Source: Mytilus trossulus
Lineage: Eukaryota; Mollusca; Bivalvia; Mytilida; Mytilidae
DNA length: 64,000 nucleotides
Direction: 5' to 3'
Assembly (NCBI RefSeq): GCF_036588685.1
Contig: NC_086375.1
Span: 50,662,955 to 50,726,954, forward strand
This document shows positions 10,258-22,020 of this stretch, piece by piece. Position 1 is the first letter of the stretch. The number at the start of each line of letters is the position of its first letter. The notes under the pieces are model-generated. The model worked only from the letters and a program-made list of their open reading frames with translations. It was not told the DNA's origin and searched no databases. The position numbers were made by a program, and so were the translations under genes.

Positions 10258-13200
10258 GTATGTAAATAAACCACATTACGCTTTTAAATTGTGATTTTTA
10301 TAAACTGAGTTATTTTTCAAATATCAATCTAAATATCTTGTTTAATCTTAAATGGTGCAATTTAAACTTTATTTGTGATGGTGGCCAAAATTGGATTATA
10401 TGATTTTAGACAATTCTATATGTATATATATTTGTAAACCATTAAACAATTTATCAACATCATGAGAATTGTAACAGTTTGAGATTTGGTATGTGTTGAA
10501 GGCATCAGGGTCACATGTTCAAGTGTAATTTTATTTGTTAATGAATAGTTGTTTCATTTGCTGTCATACATCATCTTCTTTTGTTTATATCAATGATCAT
10601 GAAGTAAATATTACAAGTCATCGGAGTTTCTCTTTTTCAATTGTGATGTCAGTTTTGTGGAATGTGGCGTTCACACAATGTCGACTATGACTCCCGTTTG
10701 AAATCAGACAGCGATAAGACAGGAAAAGTGAAAAAGTCGGATTTCAATCCTCAATAATTTCGATATTCTATCATTATCTGAACGTAGTTGCATACATTCG
10801 TAACAGATTCCTACAGATCGGTAATGGTCCTGAGAGGTCGGCCAAGCACCCCGAAAGTTAGGTGCGGCCCGTAACATTCGAGAAGACTTGTTTGTCTAGT
10901 CGGACTACAATCCTGTCGTTATCGCTCTGCTCAGCTCTTAATACACCGTATCATTATCTAATGCATTCTGGGTAATATTTTCAAAAACGTTTACCAAAAC
11001 GTTGTGATATGTTTTAAATGTTGCAAACAATTGCCTATTACGACTTTGTGACGTCAAATACGCCTTTTAAATAACTTTAACCACGACATAATGTTTGAAC
11101 CGACGTTGATAAAGTTGATCCGATCTTATAAAGTCATCTTCAGGTTTGCTGGTGAAAGAAGAAAACACTTCCAAAACACACAAATATAGCCCCATAACTT
11201 ATAAGTCGATTATCAGGTTATCTGCATATTGATATTGTACATATCAGCTGCTCGACACATTATGAAAACTTTTTTATCTCGATCGATGTACTCACTCGAC
11301 AAAAAGCTTCATATTGCGACTCGCAGCTGATATTTAACAATATCAATACGCAGACAACCTGATTGCTACCAGATCATGTCTAAAGCGAACCGTCTTTGCC
11401 GAAACCGTTGCAGAAAAGTCCCGTTATTTATACGAAAACTGGCAATAATACCTATATGTAAAAAAAATGTGGTATGATTGCCAATGACATAACTCTCCAC
11501 AACAGATCGAAGTGAAACAGAAATTAACAACTATAGGTCACCGTACGACCTTCAATAATGAGCAAAGTCCATACCAGCTATAAAAGACACTGCAATGACA
11601 ACATAAAACAATTTTTAAACGAGAAATCTAACGGCCTTATTAATGTTAAAAAAGAATGAACGAAAAACAATTATGTATTTTGGATTTTTTGTCTATCTGA
11701 TGAGTTAAGCCTTTTTCAACTGATTTTTATAGTTCGTTCTTATGTTGTACTGTTATACCACTGTCCCAGGTTAGGGTCAGGGTTGGGATCCCGCTAACAT
11801 GTTTAACCCCGCCACTTTATTAATGCATGTGCCTGTCCCAAGTCAGGAGCCTGTAATTCAGTGGTTTTCGTTTGTTTATGTGTTACATATTTGTTTTTCG
11901 TTCATTTCTTTTTTACATAAATAAGGCCGTTAGTTTTCTCGTTTGAATTGTTTTACATTGTCTTATCGGGGCCTTTTATAGCTGACTATATGCTGTATGG
12001 GCTTTGATCATTGTTGAAGGCCGTTCGGTGACCTATAATTGTTAATGTTTGGGTCATTTTGGTCTTTTGTGGATAGTTGTCTAATTGGCAATCATACCAA
12101 ATCTTCTTTATATGTAACATATAAACAAACGACAACCACTGAATATCATGCTCCTGATTTGGGACAGGCATATACATAGAAAATGTGGCGGGGTTAAACA
12201 TGTTAGCGGGACCCAAACCCTCCCCTAATCAGGGACAGTGGTATAACAATACAACATAAGAACGAACTATAAACATCAGTTGAAAAAGCTTAACTCATCA
12301 GTCTCAACAATGACAGAACCCAATGCGACAGAGTCCAAACTAAGCCGTTTGCAATGCGATAGAGCAGACTGTGATAGGATTGAGTTCCGATTAACCCCGA
12401 CCATGTGGACAATTTACTAATCACGAATATCTTCCATCATTGTCGGTTAATTGTCTGGTCACTGTCTGATCTCTGTCGGATCACATTGGGTCTAACGAGA
12501 CTCTGTTGGAATAGAAATGTCATTTTTTTTATTATGTGAGGGATACAAATTGGATTAATATCGGATTGATCGGGACAAATTCTGCTAGACGATTCCTCCT
12601 TAAAAATATCTGATTGTTGTCGAGATTAAACGTTTTTACAAATATTTGCTAAAGTTTTAATGTCAAGCCACGATTTACAGGCTCTTGGTCAGACTTTGGA
12701 CAAATTCTTATCTGACATGATCTTGTCAAGGACGGCAGTAAATATTGTGAATGTGTGACTCCGGCTGAAAACTGTCATCTTTTTCACATCAACAGCTGCA
12801 AAAGACATGTCCAGGTTTGCTGTTACCAACGTTTTCTTATATTCTTGACTTCGGATTAGGTTCGTGAAGAGGAATTCTAAAAATCTTTCATAATTACAAA
12901 GAAATTCTATAAAAACTACAAATGGATTTGTTTTGTTTCTTAAACACGAATTCAATCGTAACAATGAAATACAAAATACATTTATGTTACAATTTTAAAA
13001 CGTTATTTCAATTTCTATATTTTATGATCTAAAAATTCAAATTATATTTTATGGAGGTTCTGAATTGTCATCCGTAATTAAATCCAGATCCTGGTGCAAA
13101 GAGTACATTTATAATAGTTATGCTATTTGAGTATACTTCGATTGCATCTTTAAACGAACAAGGATGACTTTGTTATTATAGAAGGTTTATCATGCATGAG

Positions 13201-16200
13201 CAGGCGATGAAATTAATAACTTCTCTAGTGTAAAGTAATGTTGAGATAACGAATCTGAGGGATAATTTATCTCAGGTATTTTTGTCATTCGTCGTCACAG
13301 ACCACAGGCACTTGTCTCAGAAAAAAATTCCTATATATACCTTAATATATTAACATTAAGGTATATAAGGGGGGTCTGAGAGACAAGTACCTGTGTCACA
13401 GACTCAATTTCTACAGATTGTTATGATTTGTCATTAAATAAGTATCTCGATTTCTCAGGTTCGAGATGTCGTCATATTTTATCCGTGAACACGATTTACC
13501 AAAAAAATAAATTCCTTTGATTTGCAAAATGAATCTGAATGGTACATTTCGTGATACCGATTTGTTAAGGTTCATATTCTTCTGGCAAGTAAAGCGATTA
13601 TGTTTTATGTTGTTGAATTATTATACCAAACATTTAAACAGTGTGATAAGACAATAAATTAGACACTGCCCAATTTAAGTTTTGAAGATGTTTTTGATGG
13701 TGAATATTTTTAAAGTGGAGCTGTTTTATGTTATTATCGCCGACATCTTGTTTAGAATGTTAACATAAAGTAGTTCTGCCAAAGTCGGCTATTCAAGAAC
13801 AAATAAATTCAAGAGCCACTACCGGAAGCACTCTACTATACCAATCATATAGACGAAGTTCCTGATATGCAAATAAAACAAGAATAGATTGTTACATTCT
13901 TATGTTATAACAATGAATATATAAGGGGTTAAATTAAACTTTTCGTTTTTTTTCCCTGTACATTCAACGTAACGTCATTTTGATGAACACATCATCAAAG
14001 CAAAATATTATTTGAAAATAAAACATAATTTTGCAATCAATCGTGATTGTTTCGGCAAATAAAAGTAATAGAATCCGTTGAAACATAAAAGATATGCATT
14101 TTCTATTTGTATGGCTAGCCGGACGAATAGTTCAATGTCTATTTGTCCGGCCAATACAATGCGAATGTCACTATTTGTGTTAGCGTGAAATATAATCTTC
14201 AGCGCCACCAGAGTGTCGCAAATTATATATATGGACATTTAATAAGTTATGTTCTGCAATCTTAAAGTGTTAGGCGCCAATCTTGTAACTGGCAATTGGA
14301 ATTATGTTTTTCTTCAAATATAGTCCAACATGGACAACGTATATTCTTTTTTATAATCCTATATTTTTAATGTATGCATTTCTTTATCTATAGCTTCACA
14401 TCGTAAAAAGAGGGAATAAATTACTTTTAAAACTAATTTAAGACGTGTTATAAAAAAAAGAAAAAAAAGACGTGTTAGACGCATTTTAAGTTAACGTACG
14501 GATTATGCCTGAAGCTCTCAAACAGAAACATAAACCTATTTATATTGAGAGAGTTTTCTATACCTTACTCCCGCTTTTCCACAAGTAAACAACCCTGTAA
14601 TTCTTTTTTATCAAAATAATGCATGCAGGTGAAATTTTATTTTTTTGTTTGATTGAAGGAGTTGGGTGACAAGGGGTGTTTTTTCCGAAATCCCACCTTT
14701 ATTGATCCTTATATTTCATATGCTCATTTTTTATAATCCTCAGTTTATCTCACTTTTTTTTTTACCACAACCCCATATCCTACTTGCAAAAATCCGTGTA
14801 TTTCCCCTTTATTGGGTTCGCGGGTTATTTGCAAGATGTATTTTCGTAATATAATCAAAATCTATTAAGTAAGAAAAGCCTAGGTTTTGATTATCTTTTC
14901 CACCCTTAAATAAAGCTATAGCGAGTCAATTATTTTGTGAAATTATAGTTCTCCGATGAATCCTTTTCCTTGTGATTTCAATTATTTGTGAGTCTCTAAA
15001 GATGCATATGAAAATTTATGTACAACTGTAAAGATGTATATAAACTGTACATCTGTTAAACTGTATATAAACTCTACATGTACATCTGTAAAACTGTATA
15101 TAAACTGTACATTTTTAAAGCTGTATATAAACTGCAACTCTGTAAAAATGTAAATTAACTGCTCATTTTAAATTTGTGTATAAGCTAAACATATATATTC
15201 TACCACTGCATCGTGCGTGATACGATATATGTCCACAGTTTATATACAGTTTTAAATATGTACAGTTTATATACAGTTTAACAGATATACAGTTTTATTT
15301 ACAGTTCTACAGATGTACTATTCGTCTAGCCGGACAAATAGCCACTCCGTAAAAGTTAATACAAATATTTGACAGCATTGGGTTGTATGTTTTATAATAA
15401 TTCACTTGTAGGTGAAATATGCGGCGGAGATTATGCTGCTGAGTACGTGTGTGATATAGGAACATGTTGTAAAGTAGATGGTAGATGGGATTGTATCACT
15501 GACGAGCAGGACTCATTTATGTGTGAAGAGTAAGTCAAGTACATTATATGCACCTTGGGCATTTTTTTAAACTTGTAATTTCAAAATGTGTATGTTGTCA
15601 ATAGAATGAAAAACAATTTAAATACAGAATTGACATGAAGATGATTTATATTTCACAGCTTTGATCATTTTGGTAGCATTCAGAAATACTCCTGTAAAAC
15701 GTTTTCTATGAGATATTTATGGGTACATGTACCTGAGTTACTCAGAAAACTCTTTCTTAATTATTAACATCTATTTTGTCAGCAATCTTAGACGGGCTTC
15801 AAAGTTATTGTGAAACTGCCTATTCTAGAGATGGCGTGAATCAGCTGTTGATACTTAAAAATTCCAAAGATTTTTTAGAGTACATACAATCTTACTCTCT
15901 TTCATCTTGTAATGTATTAAAACGTTTGACTTTTCTACATTTTACAGAAGTATTCCACATTCCAAAATAAAAGACAAATTGAAAGAGTTGGTATGGCTTT
16001 GTTACATAAAAAAAAGAATAGCCAACGTAGATACAAGTATCTTGTCTTTGGGAGGGATGCATCATACTTTGTTAAGGATCACTCTGATTCAAACAAAAGA
16101 TTCTCTGAAACTTACATTATCAAGATGCTTGATTCCTTGATAGACGACATATTTTTTACGTTCGGAGGACGTGTTTTTCAACAGACTTCCGATATTCCAA

Positions 16201-18392
16201 TGGGAACAAATTGTGCCCCTCTTTTTGTCAACTTGTTCCTTTATTATTATTAGGCTGAATTCATACATGAACTTCTCAGGAATAAAGATAAGCAGTTAGC
16301 AATATCCTTTAATACTACTTTCCGCTATAAAGATGATGTTCTTTCGCTTAATAATTTGGTGACTATGTTGAATGCATCTATTCCATTGAACTAGAGATAA
16401 AGGATACTACAGATACAGTTAAGTCGGACTCATACATTTTGACTTACATCTAGAAAATGAAAATGAGGGTCGGTTGAAAACAAAACTTTACGAAAAAAAA
16501 GATGATTACAGCTTTCCAATTGTGAACTTACCATTTCTAAGTGGCAACATTGAAGCAGGACCTGCATACGGGGTATATATCTCCCAATTGATACGATATT
16601 CCCGTGCTTGCATTTCCTATCATAATTTTCCTGATAGAGGATTGCTGCTCACAAGGAAGCTATTAAACCAAAAGTACCAAATGGTGCAGTTGAAATCATC
16701 ACTTCGTAAATTTTACGGACGCCATCACGAGTTGGTTGACCGTTATGGAATAACCGTTTCACAGATGATATCGGACATGTTCCTTAGGTCGTAACGACAA
16801 TCCCTTCCATTTCATGAATGTAACCTATCGAATAAGACTATTTACTGGATTTGTTATCATATAAGCAACACGACGGATTTCACATGTGGAGCAGGATTGC
16901 TTACCCTTCCGGAGCACCTGAGATCACCCCTAGTTTTTGGTGGGGTTCGTGTTGTTTATTCTTTAGTTTTCTATGTTGTGTCATTTGTACTATTGTTTTT
17001 CATGTTTGTCTTTTTCATTTTTAGCCATGGCGTTGTCCGTTTGTTTTAGATTTACGAGTTTGACTGTCCCTCTCGTATTTTTAGTCCTTCTTTTTTTACA
17101 GTTTCAGATGATTCAAATCAATGTTTTTGATTGTGTTCAAATTTATATTTTACTGCATTTAAGAGTTTAATAGAATGAAAGGTACAAGGTACAACTAATT
17201 TAAAACTGATTTGTTTTCTATGTTATGATGGGTCTTGTTATCATTATATTGAAAGCAGTCAAACATGGATATTTATATATTAAGTACGATTTTTGAACAG
17301 TATTCCTGTGATTTTATTTTTGGTATCAAACACATTCGTTGGGGGTTCAAAACCGATTGCGTGTTGTTTTTTTTTTGTTTTTTTTTTTTTTTGTTTTTTT
17401 TACTATTTTAATATTTCCGGTTATAATGTTTTTCAGAACCACACTTTTAATATTCTCATTATATTAAAAAAAATCATTTTATTACAGAAGGCTTGTCACT
17501 TATAATTTAAAAAAGTTTTTTTTGTCTTTTTCTTTTTTTTTTATTCAAGCACTTAATTGTTTATTTTCTTTAGTCTTCTATGTTGTGTCATGTGTACTAT
17601 TGTTTTGTCTGTTTGTCCTTTCCATTTTTAGCCATGGCGTTGTCAGTTTATTTATGATTTTGATTGTCCCTCTGGTATCTTTCGTCTCTCTTCTAATTGA
17701 AATATTCTTACAAGCATATGGTATAAACGTTTTTTTATGTATTACTTGTTCATATAAATATACAAAACACTGCTACATGTAGTATATCATTTATATTTTC
17801 AGAACTAGTGAGACTTCTGGTTGGTAGGTACATTTTTATGTTTATTAAAGATGAATAATCTGTGTCAAACAAATGAAATAAAATATGTTTTAGACTTAGT
17901 TTATAACATGGAGCGTACACATCAAACACAATGCATATAGCTTTCATCATTCTGTTATGGGTATACCTCTTTTTACGTTAAGCATACAGTAATAAAGTAT
18001 ATAGTTTAACAAAAAATATCGAACTCTTAGAAAATTGAAAACGGAAAGTCAGTAATCAAAGGGCAAAATAAAAAGGTCAAACAAATCAAATAAATGGATA
18101 ACAACTGTCGAATTCAAGACTTTGAACAGGCAATTTCTTATGTAGAAAATAATGGATTAAACCTGGTTATACGGATTTTTCTGAATACGCATCAATTTCA
18201 TATGCGTGTATTTACTTCACAAATTTTGAAATATATTTTAGGAAACACTGGCACACCATAATCACTGTAGTTGGTGGTATATCTATCTTTGTGTCAATTA
18301 TCGGGTGCTGTGTACGAATGAGCCGCCATAATAGAGCAGTATCGAGACGCGATGACGAAGAACGTTTTGTCCACCAGGAAGTGCGCTCATAA
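10194..18392 (+). CDS. Secreted Cys-rich single-pass membrane microprotein (complete, three exons)
   Basis: Three exons (10194-10257, 15412-15529, 18242-18392) join with matching phases (1, then 2) into a 110-residue protein. Residues 1-22 form a hydrophobic signal peptide. The ectodomain, about 23-65, has six cysteines (25, 35, 40, 41, 49, 59) including the core VCDIGTCCKVDG. Residues 66-85 (TIITVVGGISIFVSIIGCCV) are a clear membrane span ending in Cys-Cys, a possible palmitoylation site. A 25-residue basic then acidic tail follows, ending HQEVRS. The predicted topology is type I, at the cell surface or in the secretory pathway. The layout recalls small adaptors such as shisa or CYYR1-like proteins, but it lacks their Tyr/Pro-rich tail, so I assign no family. 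Function is unknown. Confidence 0.8.
11212..11363. repeat. Foldback repeat
   Basis: ATCAGGTTATCTGCATATTG at the left pairs with CAATACGCAGACAACCTGAT at the right. An inner pair around ATATCAGCTGC / GCAGCTGATAT extends the stem. The loop is about 70 bp. It is probably a foldback or MITE-type element. Confidence 0.65.
11465..12305. repeat. Abundant mussel repeat: +, - and + copies fused head to head
   Basis: Three pieces of one family abut. 11465-11690 is forward (TGTGGTATGATTGCC, then TATAGGTCACCGTACG). 11695-12112 is reversed and contains the same landmarks in inverse order. 12113-12305 is forward again (AACAAACGACAACCACTGAA, then GTGGCGGGGTTAAACATG). The outer pieces are two different parts of the same consensus, so the reversed piece appears to sit inside one interrupted copy. 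There is no coding content; small open frames in it are incidental. Confidence 0.75.
13296..13402. repeat. Hairpin repeat
   Basis: The outer arms are ACAGGCACTTGTCTCAGA and TCTGAGAGACAAGTACCTGT. The inner arms are CCTATATATACCTTAAT and ATTAAGGTATATAAGG around a tiny loop. The near-perfect palindrome of about 100 bp is typical of a small foldback element. Confidence 0.7.
14103..15341. mobile_element. Non-autonomous element with terminal inverted repeats
   Basis: The left end contains TATGGCTAGCCGGACGAATA, preceded by CTATTTG. The right end ACTATTCGTCTAGCCGGACA, followed by AATAG, is its near reverse complement. A second TATTTGTCCGGCC piece lies just inside the left end at about 14139. The element is about 1.24 kb with no transposase frame, and its right third is the mirrored tandem array at 15005-15316. 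No target-site duplication is obvious, so the exact ends are uncertain. Confidence 0.55.
15005..15316. repeat. Mirrored tandem array (CTGTATATAAACTGTACAT units)
   Basis: About five units of roughly 30 bp built on TGTATATAAACTGTACATCT run forward from 15005 to 15175. The same unit then runs in reverse complement (GTACAGTTTATATACAGTTT) from 15230 to 15316. The two halves can pair into a long hairpin. Confidence 0.75.
15412..15529 (+). CDS. Cys-rich membrane microprotein, exon 2 (Cys-rich ectodomain)
   Basis: The acceptor is ATTCACTTGTAG and the donor is GAAGA|GTAAGT, a strong consensus site. The exon encodes EICGGDYAAEYVC, then CCKVDGRWDC and ends in MCE, holding all six ectodomain cysteines. 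It ends in phase 2. If the donor were not used the frame would stop at once (GAG TAA), so splicing is needed to reach the membrane exon. Confidence 0.8.
15780..17092 (+). mobile_element. Penelope-like retroelement, decayed RT plus 3' end
   Basis: The frames read ILDGLQSYCETAYSRDGVNQ, then RT motif A-like TFDFSTFYRSIPHSKIKD across a frameshift, then SDIPMGTNCAPLFVNLF, a broken YIDD box (FRYKDDVLSL), and LIRYSRACISYH...RKFYGRHHELVDRYG. The long region after the YxDD box resembles Penelope-like reverse transcriptases. Several stops and frameshifts make it inactive. The 3' tail through TTTGACTGTCCCTCTCGTAT is shared with the copy at 49185-50258. Confidence 0.75.
17365..17401. repeat. T-rich tract
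   Basis: Runs of T interrupted only by single G residues; a simple-sequence tract within the intron. Confidence 0.8.
17575..17695 (+). mobile_element. Penelope-like 3' end remnant
   Basis: It repeats the tail of the copy just upstream: CTATGTTGTGTCATGTGTAC, then TTTTTAGCCATGGCGTTGTC and TGTCCCTCTGGTATCTTTCG. No coding part is present. Confidence 0.7.
17803..17823 (+). CDS. Candidate 21-nt microexon of the membrane microprotein gene
   Basis: TTTATATTTTCAG at 17802 is a good acceptor and TTG|GTAGGT at 17824 a fair donor. The 21 bases keep the frame between exon 2 and exon 3 and would insert seven residues, turning the junction E-E-K-H-W into E-E-T-S-E-T-S-G-W-K-H-W, just outside the membrane span. 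Ser/Thr enrichment fits a juxtamembrane stalk. It may be alternatively included, or chance. Confidence 0.35.
18242..18392 (+). CDS. Cys-rich membrane microprotein, exon 3 (membrane span and tail)
   Basis: The acceptor is AATATATTTTAG. One base completes the split Glu codon. The exon encodes KHWHT, the span IITVVGGISIFVSIIGCCV, and the tail RMSRHNRAVSRRDDEERF to HQEVRS, with TAA at 18390-18392. Confidence 0.8.
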
Positions 18393-18879
18393 AAACACTG
18401 CGGATGGTTCAAAAACTGACAGACACTGGGGACAAGCAATAGTAGCCAAAAATGTTAACATCTTCCCCTAAAAAAAGTTTGTTCTATCACAATTTTTATT
18501 ATGTGATTTGAGATATAAATAATCAACGATTGAACAATATTGTATAGATATGTGAGATATTTTACTAATATATTCTTTAAGGCAACCACTACTTAAACTA
18601 ACTCGTTAATTTAATTCACTAAAATATAAGAACGTAATTGTATTTTGAGAATATGTGTCAAGGAACATGTAGCAGCAAACTTGTCTAATTTTAGATTTAT
18701 TGTTGTATACGCATTCGTACCAAAATAGTTTTTAATGAAAACATACACTTCACATGTACTTCGAAGGGATTTTTTATTAGAACAGTAAAGACTTAAATCA
18801 AGTTATATGACGTCTACATGTATGTACATTTAAATTAAAATTCGATAGAAAATATAATTAAATTAGATTGAAAGTTAGG

Positions 18880-19235
18880 ATATGGAACTCCGAGGAAAAT
18901 TCAAAAAATGAAATGCCAAATCAAATGCTCAAACACAACACACGAATAGATAACAACTGTTATATTCCTGACTTTGTACAGGCATTTTCTTAAGTAGAAA
19001 TAATGAATTAAACCTGGTTTTATAGCTAACTAAACCTCTCACAATTGATACTAAAACATTAACTGATTTGCACGCCTTCATATGTACAGTTGTTTGAAAA
19101 AACAGGCATTTTCTTAAATATAAATAATGGATTAAACCTGGTTTTATAGCTAGCTAGACCTCTCACAATTGATACTAAACATTAACTCATTTGCACGCCT
19201 TCATTTGTACAGTTGTTTGAAAAACAAGGACATGC
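18880..19235. repeat. Dispersed repeat with internal 125-bp tandem duplication
   Basis: A reversed copy of the TTTTCCTCGG family (18880-19030) leads into a block that occurs twice. Each unit contains AACCTGGTTTTATAGCTA, then ACCTCTCACAATTGATACTA and CACGCCTTCAT-TGTACAG. The units start near 18982 and 19105. Confidence 0.7.
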
Positions 19236-19270
19236 TTACGTTTCCTCGTGTATATCTCACAGAAATGTTC

Positions 19271-19402
19271 ATTATAGGATTAAGCACATTTTTTCTAGAG
19301 GTTATTGATGTGTAAACCGGGGCGGTTAACTCAAGTTTGTGAGTTAGAGACCCGGTTTACACATCAATAACCTCTAGAAAAAATGTGTTTAATCCTTATA
19401 AT
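19271..19402. repeat. Long near-perfect hairpin
   Basis: The left arm, from ATTATAGGATTAAGCACATT to GATGTGTAAACCGGG, is mirrored by CCCGGTTTACACATC to TGTGTTTAATCC. The arms are about 51 bp with only one or two differences. The centre itself pairs (TAACTCA / TGAGTTA), so the whole 132 bp can fold. Confidence 0.8.
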
Positions 19403-21474
19403 TCTTCAGCCAAACATACGCGATTATTAATTTACATTATTACTCTGATGGCTACTATATGTACCATCAGAAGCACAATGGCATGTCGTAACTAAAGGAG
19501 TACGCCGCCATCTTGACATTTTTAAAAACTTAAATGTTCGATAAATGCAACAGAACCTAAAATGAACTAGCACCTACCTCAAAAACTTTATTTTAATTAC
19601 ATACTATCCGAATTTGAAGCGTACAAGTAACAAAATAATGTTCCGTCTGAAAGTTTTTAATCGTATGACGTCGTGTTTTGGCATTTAATTCATTTCTTTT
19701 CTTTTTTTATATATGCATTAAAATAGAAACAACTGTTATGCAATTGTTTTATAATCTCAACTTGCTGAAAATCCCAGTATCCCTGCAAGAATGTGTATCG
19801 CGCATGAATAAATTACAAAAGTAGTTCCGGAAACATTGTTTATCGAAGTGTAAATCAAGAGAAAAATTCTACTTGACCAATCCAATTCAAGTATTTATAG
19901 ATATGCAAATGATATAAGAATTATTTGGTTTTTTTTTGTTTTTTTGTTTTTTTCTCTCTACAAAGATCTTTATTGCACTTTTCTTTTCTGAAACAAACAA
20001 AAAACATCGATCTACAGCAATTGACCAAGTACCCTTGTGAATTATTCACTGAATAACCAGTGAATTTATCTAATAGTGAATTTATACTTATAAGTAGTAA
20101 GTTAGTTTTACAAAATAGAATAAATTGTTTGCAAAGTATATTCATTTGTAAAGGATTGGTGTATCATTTTTTAAATGGTGAGAAATTAGTATTTTGTTAT
20201 TTTCTTTTTTTTCTGTTCATGAACCATTATTTACAGCATAAAATAGAATTCTTACAAATATGTCTTTTCTTTCGTTTCTTATTTTTTTAATGTGTTTTCT
20301 TTTGTGACTGGAGATCATGTTTACAGTTTGTTTTAACATTGACATTGAAATAAAAAAAAAGTGTATCTCATAACTGAAATCAAGAAAGGACTCTATTTTT
20401 TACATAAATCGTTTTACATTTCGTAATATAGTGAAGTGGCACTGATTATATCTTACTTTTAAAAACATGTGTATTATGTAAAATAAATGTGCTTCAGTAA
20501 CAGGATATATTTGTACTAATAAATATTAAATCTTGTGTTAAATTTATATCAGTGTTATATTTGAATACAGACATGAATTACATGTTCATCTCTATCGTAT
20601 CTGTTATTCATAACACATTTTAATTCATAAATATCATATTACAGTTGCCAATATTAGTTAACAGGTCTTTGTATAACGTATTGACTAAGTGAAAGTCCTT
20701 AATTTACATAATAAAAAGTAAAATCACAAAAAAAATGAATTTAGAGGAAAATCAATTATATTTTATATTACACTAGTAACGCATTATAAAAATGTACGTT
20801 GGTATTCTTTATGTGTATTTTACATCGTATCAAACTAGATTGTCAATGTTGAAGATCAATATAAATGTAAGGCTCTGAACCATAATAGAACTCCAAACTG
20901 CTATGGTCATTCTGAAGTGTGATGATTGGACACTGAAGTGCGTTTTTGATCACGCTGAATAACGTTGCCAATAATCTGTATGATTTTTTAACGTAATTGC
21001 AGTATACTTAAACTGCACATCAATAAGTAGCTCCCTATCGTAGGCAGATGTATAAATGAATGTTACAATACTAATCAGCTCTTCATTAATTCATCCATAA
21101 AACTTTGGTTTATCCTTTGTTAAAAAAAATAAAATTATTTGATATTTCCGTCTGTAGGTACTTTCTCGTGATATCGGATGCTTTATTTTCTGTCAAGTGC
21201 TTTCTTTGTTTCCATTAAACAAATGTCAAAAATTAAGTATTTCCGACAATTGGTGTGAAACTGTGGAAAAACATATCATTGGGAAAAAGTAACAATTACT
21301 TCCTCACCAATTTGAATTTATTGTTATCAATTATTTCATGTTGTTTGACTAGATACGATGTAGAGCTTCACACATTGTATAGTTACCTGGCTATTGTCGA
21401 CAATATGTTTCCCTTTTCCGGGTATGTGTTTTGCTCGGTTGCTGTGTCGTTGGTATATACCTTATATCATTCAA

Positions 21475-21800
21475 ATAGATAGAGACAATAGTAGTATACC
21501 GCTGTCCAAAATTCATAAATCGATAGAGAAAAAAAAATCCGGGTTAAAAACTAAAACTGAGGGTAACGTATCAAATATAATGGAACTACGATACAACACA
21601 GAAACGTAACACATAGAGAAACGAACTAAAATGTAACAAAGGCCATTTTCTTGACTTGGTACAGGGCATTTTATGAAAAAAATGGTGGGTTGAACCTGGT
21701 TTTGTGGCATGCCAAACCTCTCGCTTTAATGGCATTGTAAATTATTACATTAAAATTACAACATAACACAACATGGTTACAACAAATAAACAGATAAATG
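21475..21800 (+). repeat. Dispersed mussel repeat
   Basis: This is a fairly intact copy, from GAGACAATAGTAGTATACCG through CTAAAACTGAGGGTAACG to GTTGAACCTGGTTTTGTGGC and the following CCAAACCTCTCGC block. A reversed copy lies at 54230-54610. Confidence 0.65.
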
Positions 21801-21854
21801 GGAGAAAATATAGGACAGAGAAACACGAATAATAGCCATTCAAAGGTAACAGAT

Positions 21855-22020
21855 TAAAAAGTATTTTTATATACCAGACGCGCGCTACGTCCACACAAAA
21901 CTATGCTCAGATGTAAAAAGTTTGAAAACCATAACTACCAATTTGAAGATCGCCGAGGACCACAATTCCAAAAAGTTGTGAGGCCAGGGTTAGCAGCCTG
22001 GGAAAAGACATCATTACTAT
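21855..22020 (+). repeat. Dispersed mussel repeat (CCAGACGCGCG family)
   Basis: It begins ATACCAGACGCGCGCTACGT and continues with AATTCCAAAAAGTTGTGAGG. The same family occurs forward at 38100-38530 and reversed at 46970-47300 and 53760-54240. Confidence 0.6.

Larger units (their letters stand above)
10258..15411 (+). other. Intron 1 of the Cys-rich membrane microprotein gene
   Basis: This 5.2 kb intron is mostly repeats: a foldback at 11212-11363, a three-part repeat mosaic at 11465-12305, a hairpin at 13296-13402 and a terminal-inverted-repeat element at 14103-15341. The stretches 10690-10930 and 12310-12600 are a little GC-richer but show no coding or known motif. Confidence 0.7.
15530..18241 (+). 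other. Intron 2 of the Cys-rich membrane microprotein gene
   Basis: It contains a decayed Penelope-like element (15780-17092), T-rich tracts (17365-17401), a second Penelope-like 3' remnant (about 17575-17695), a candidate microexon (17803-17823) and a short reversed dispersed repeat near 18020-18190. Confidence 0.7.
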
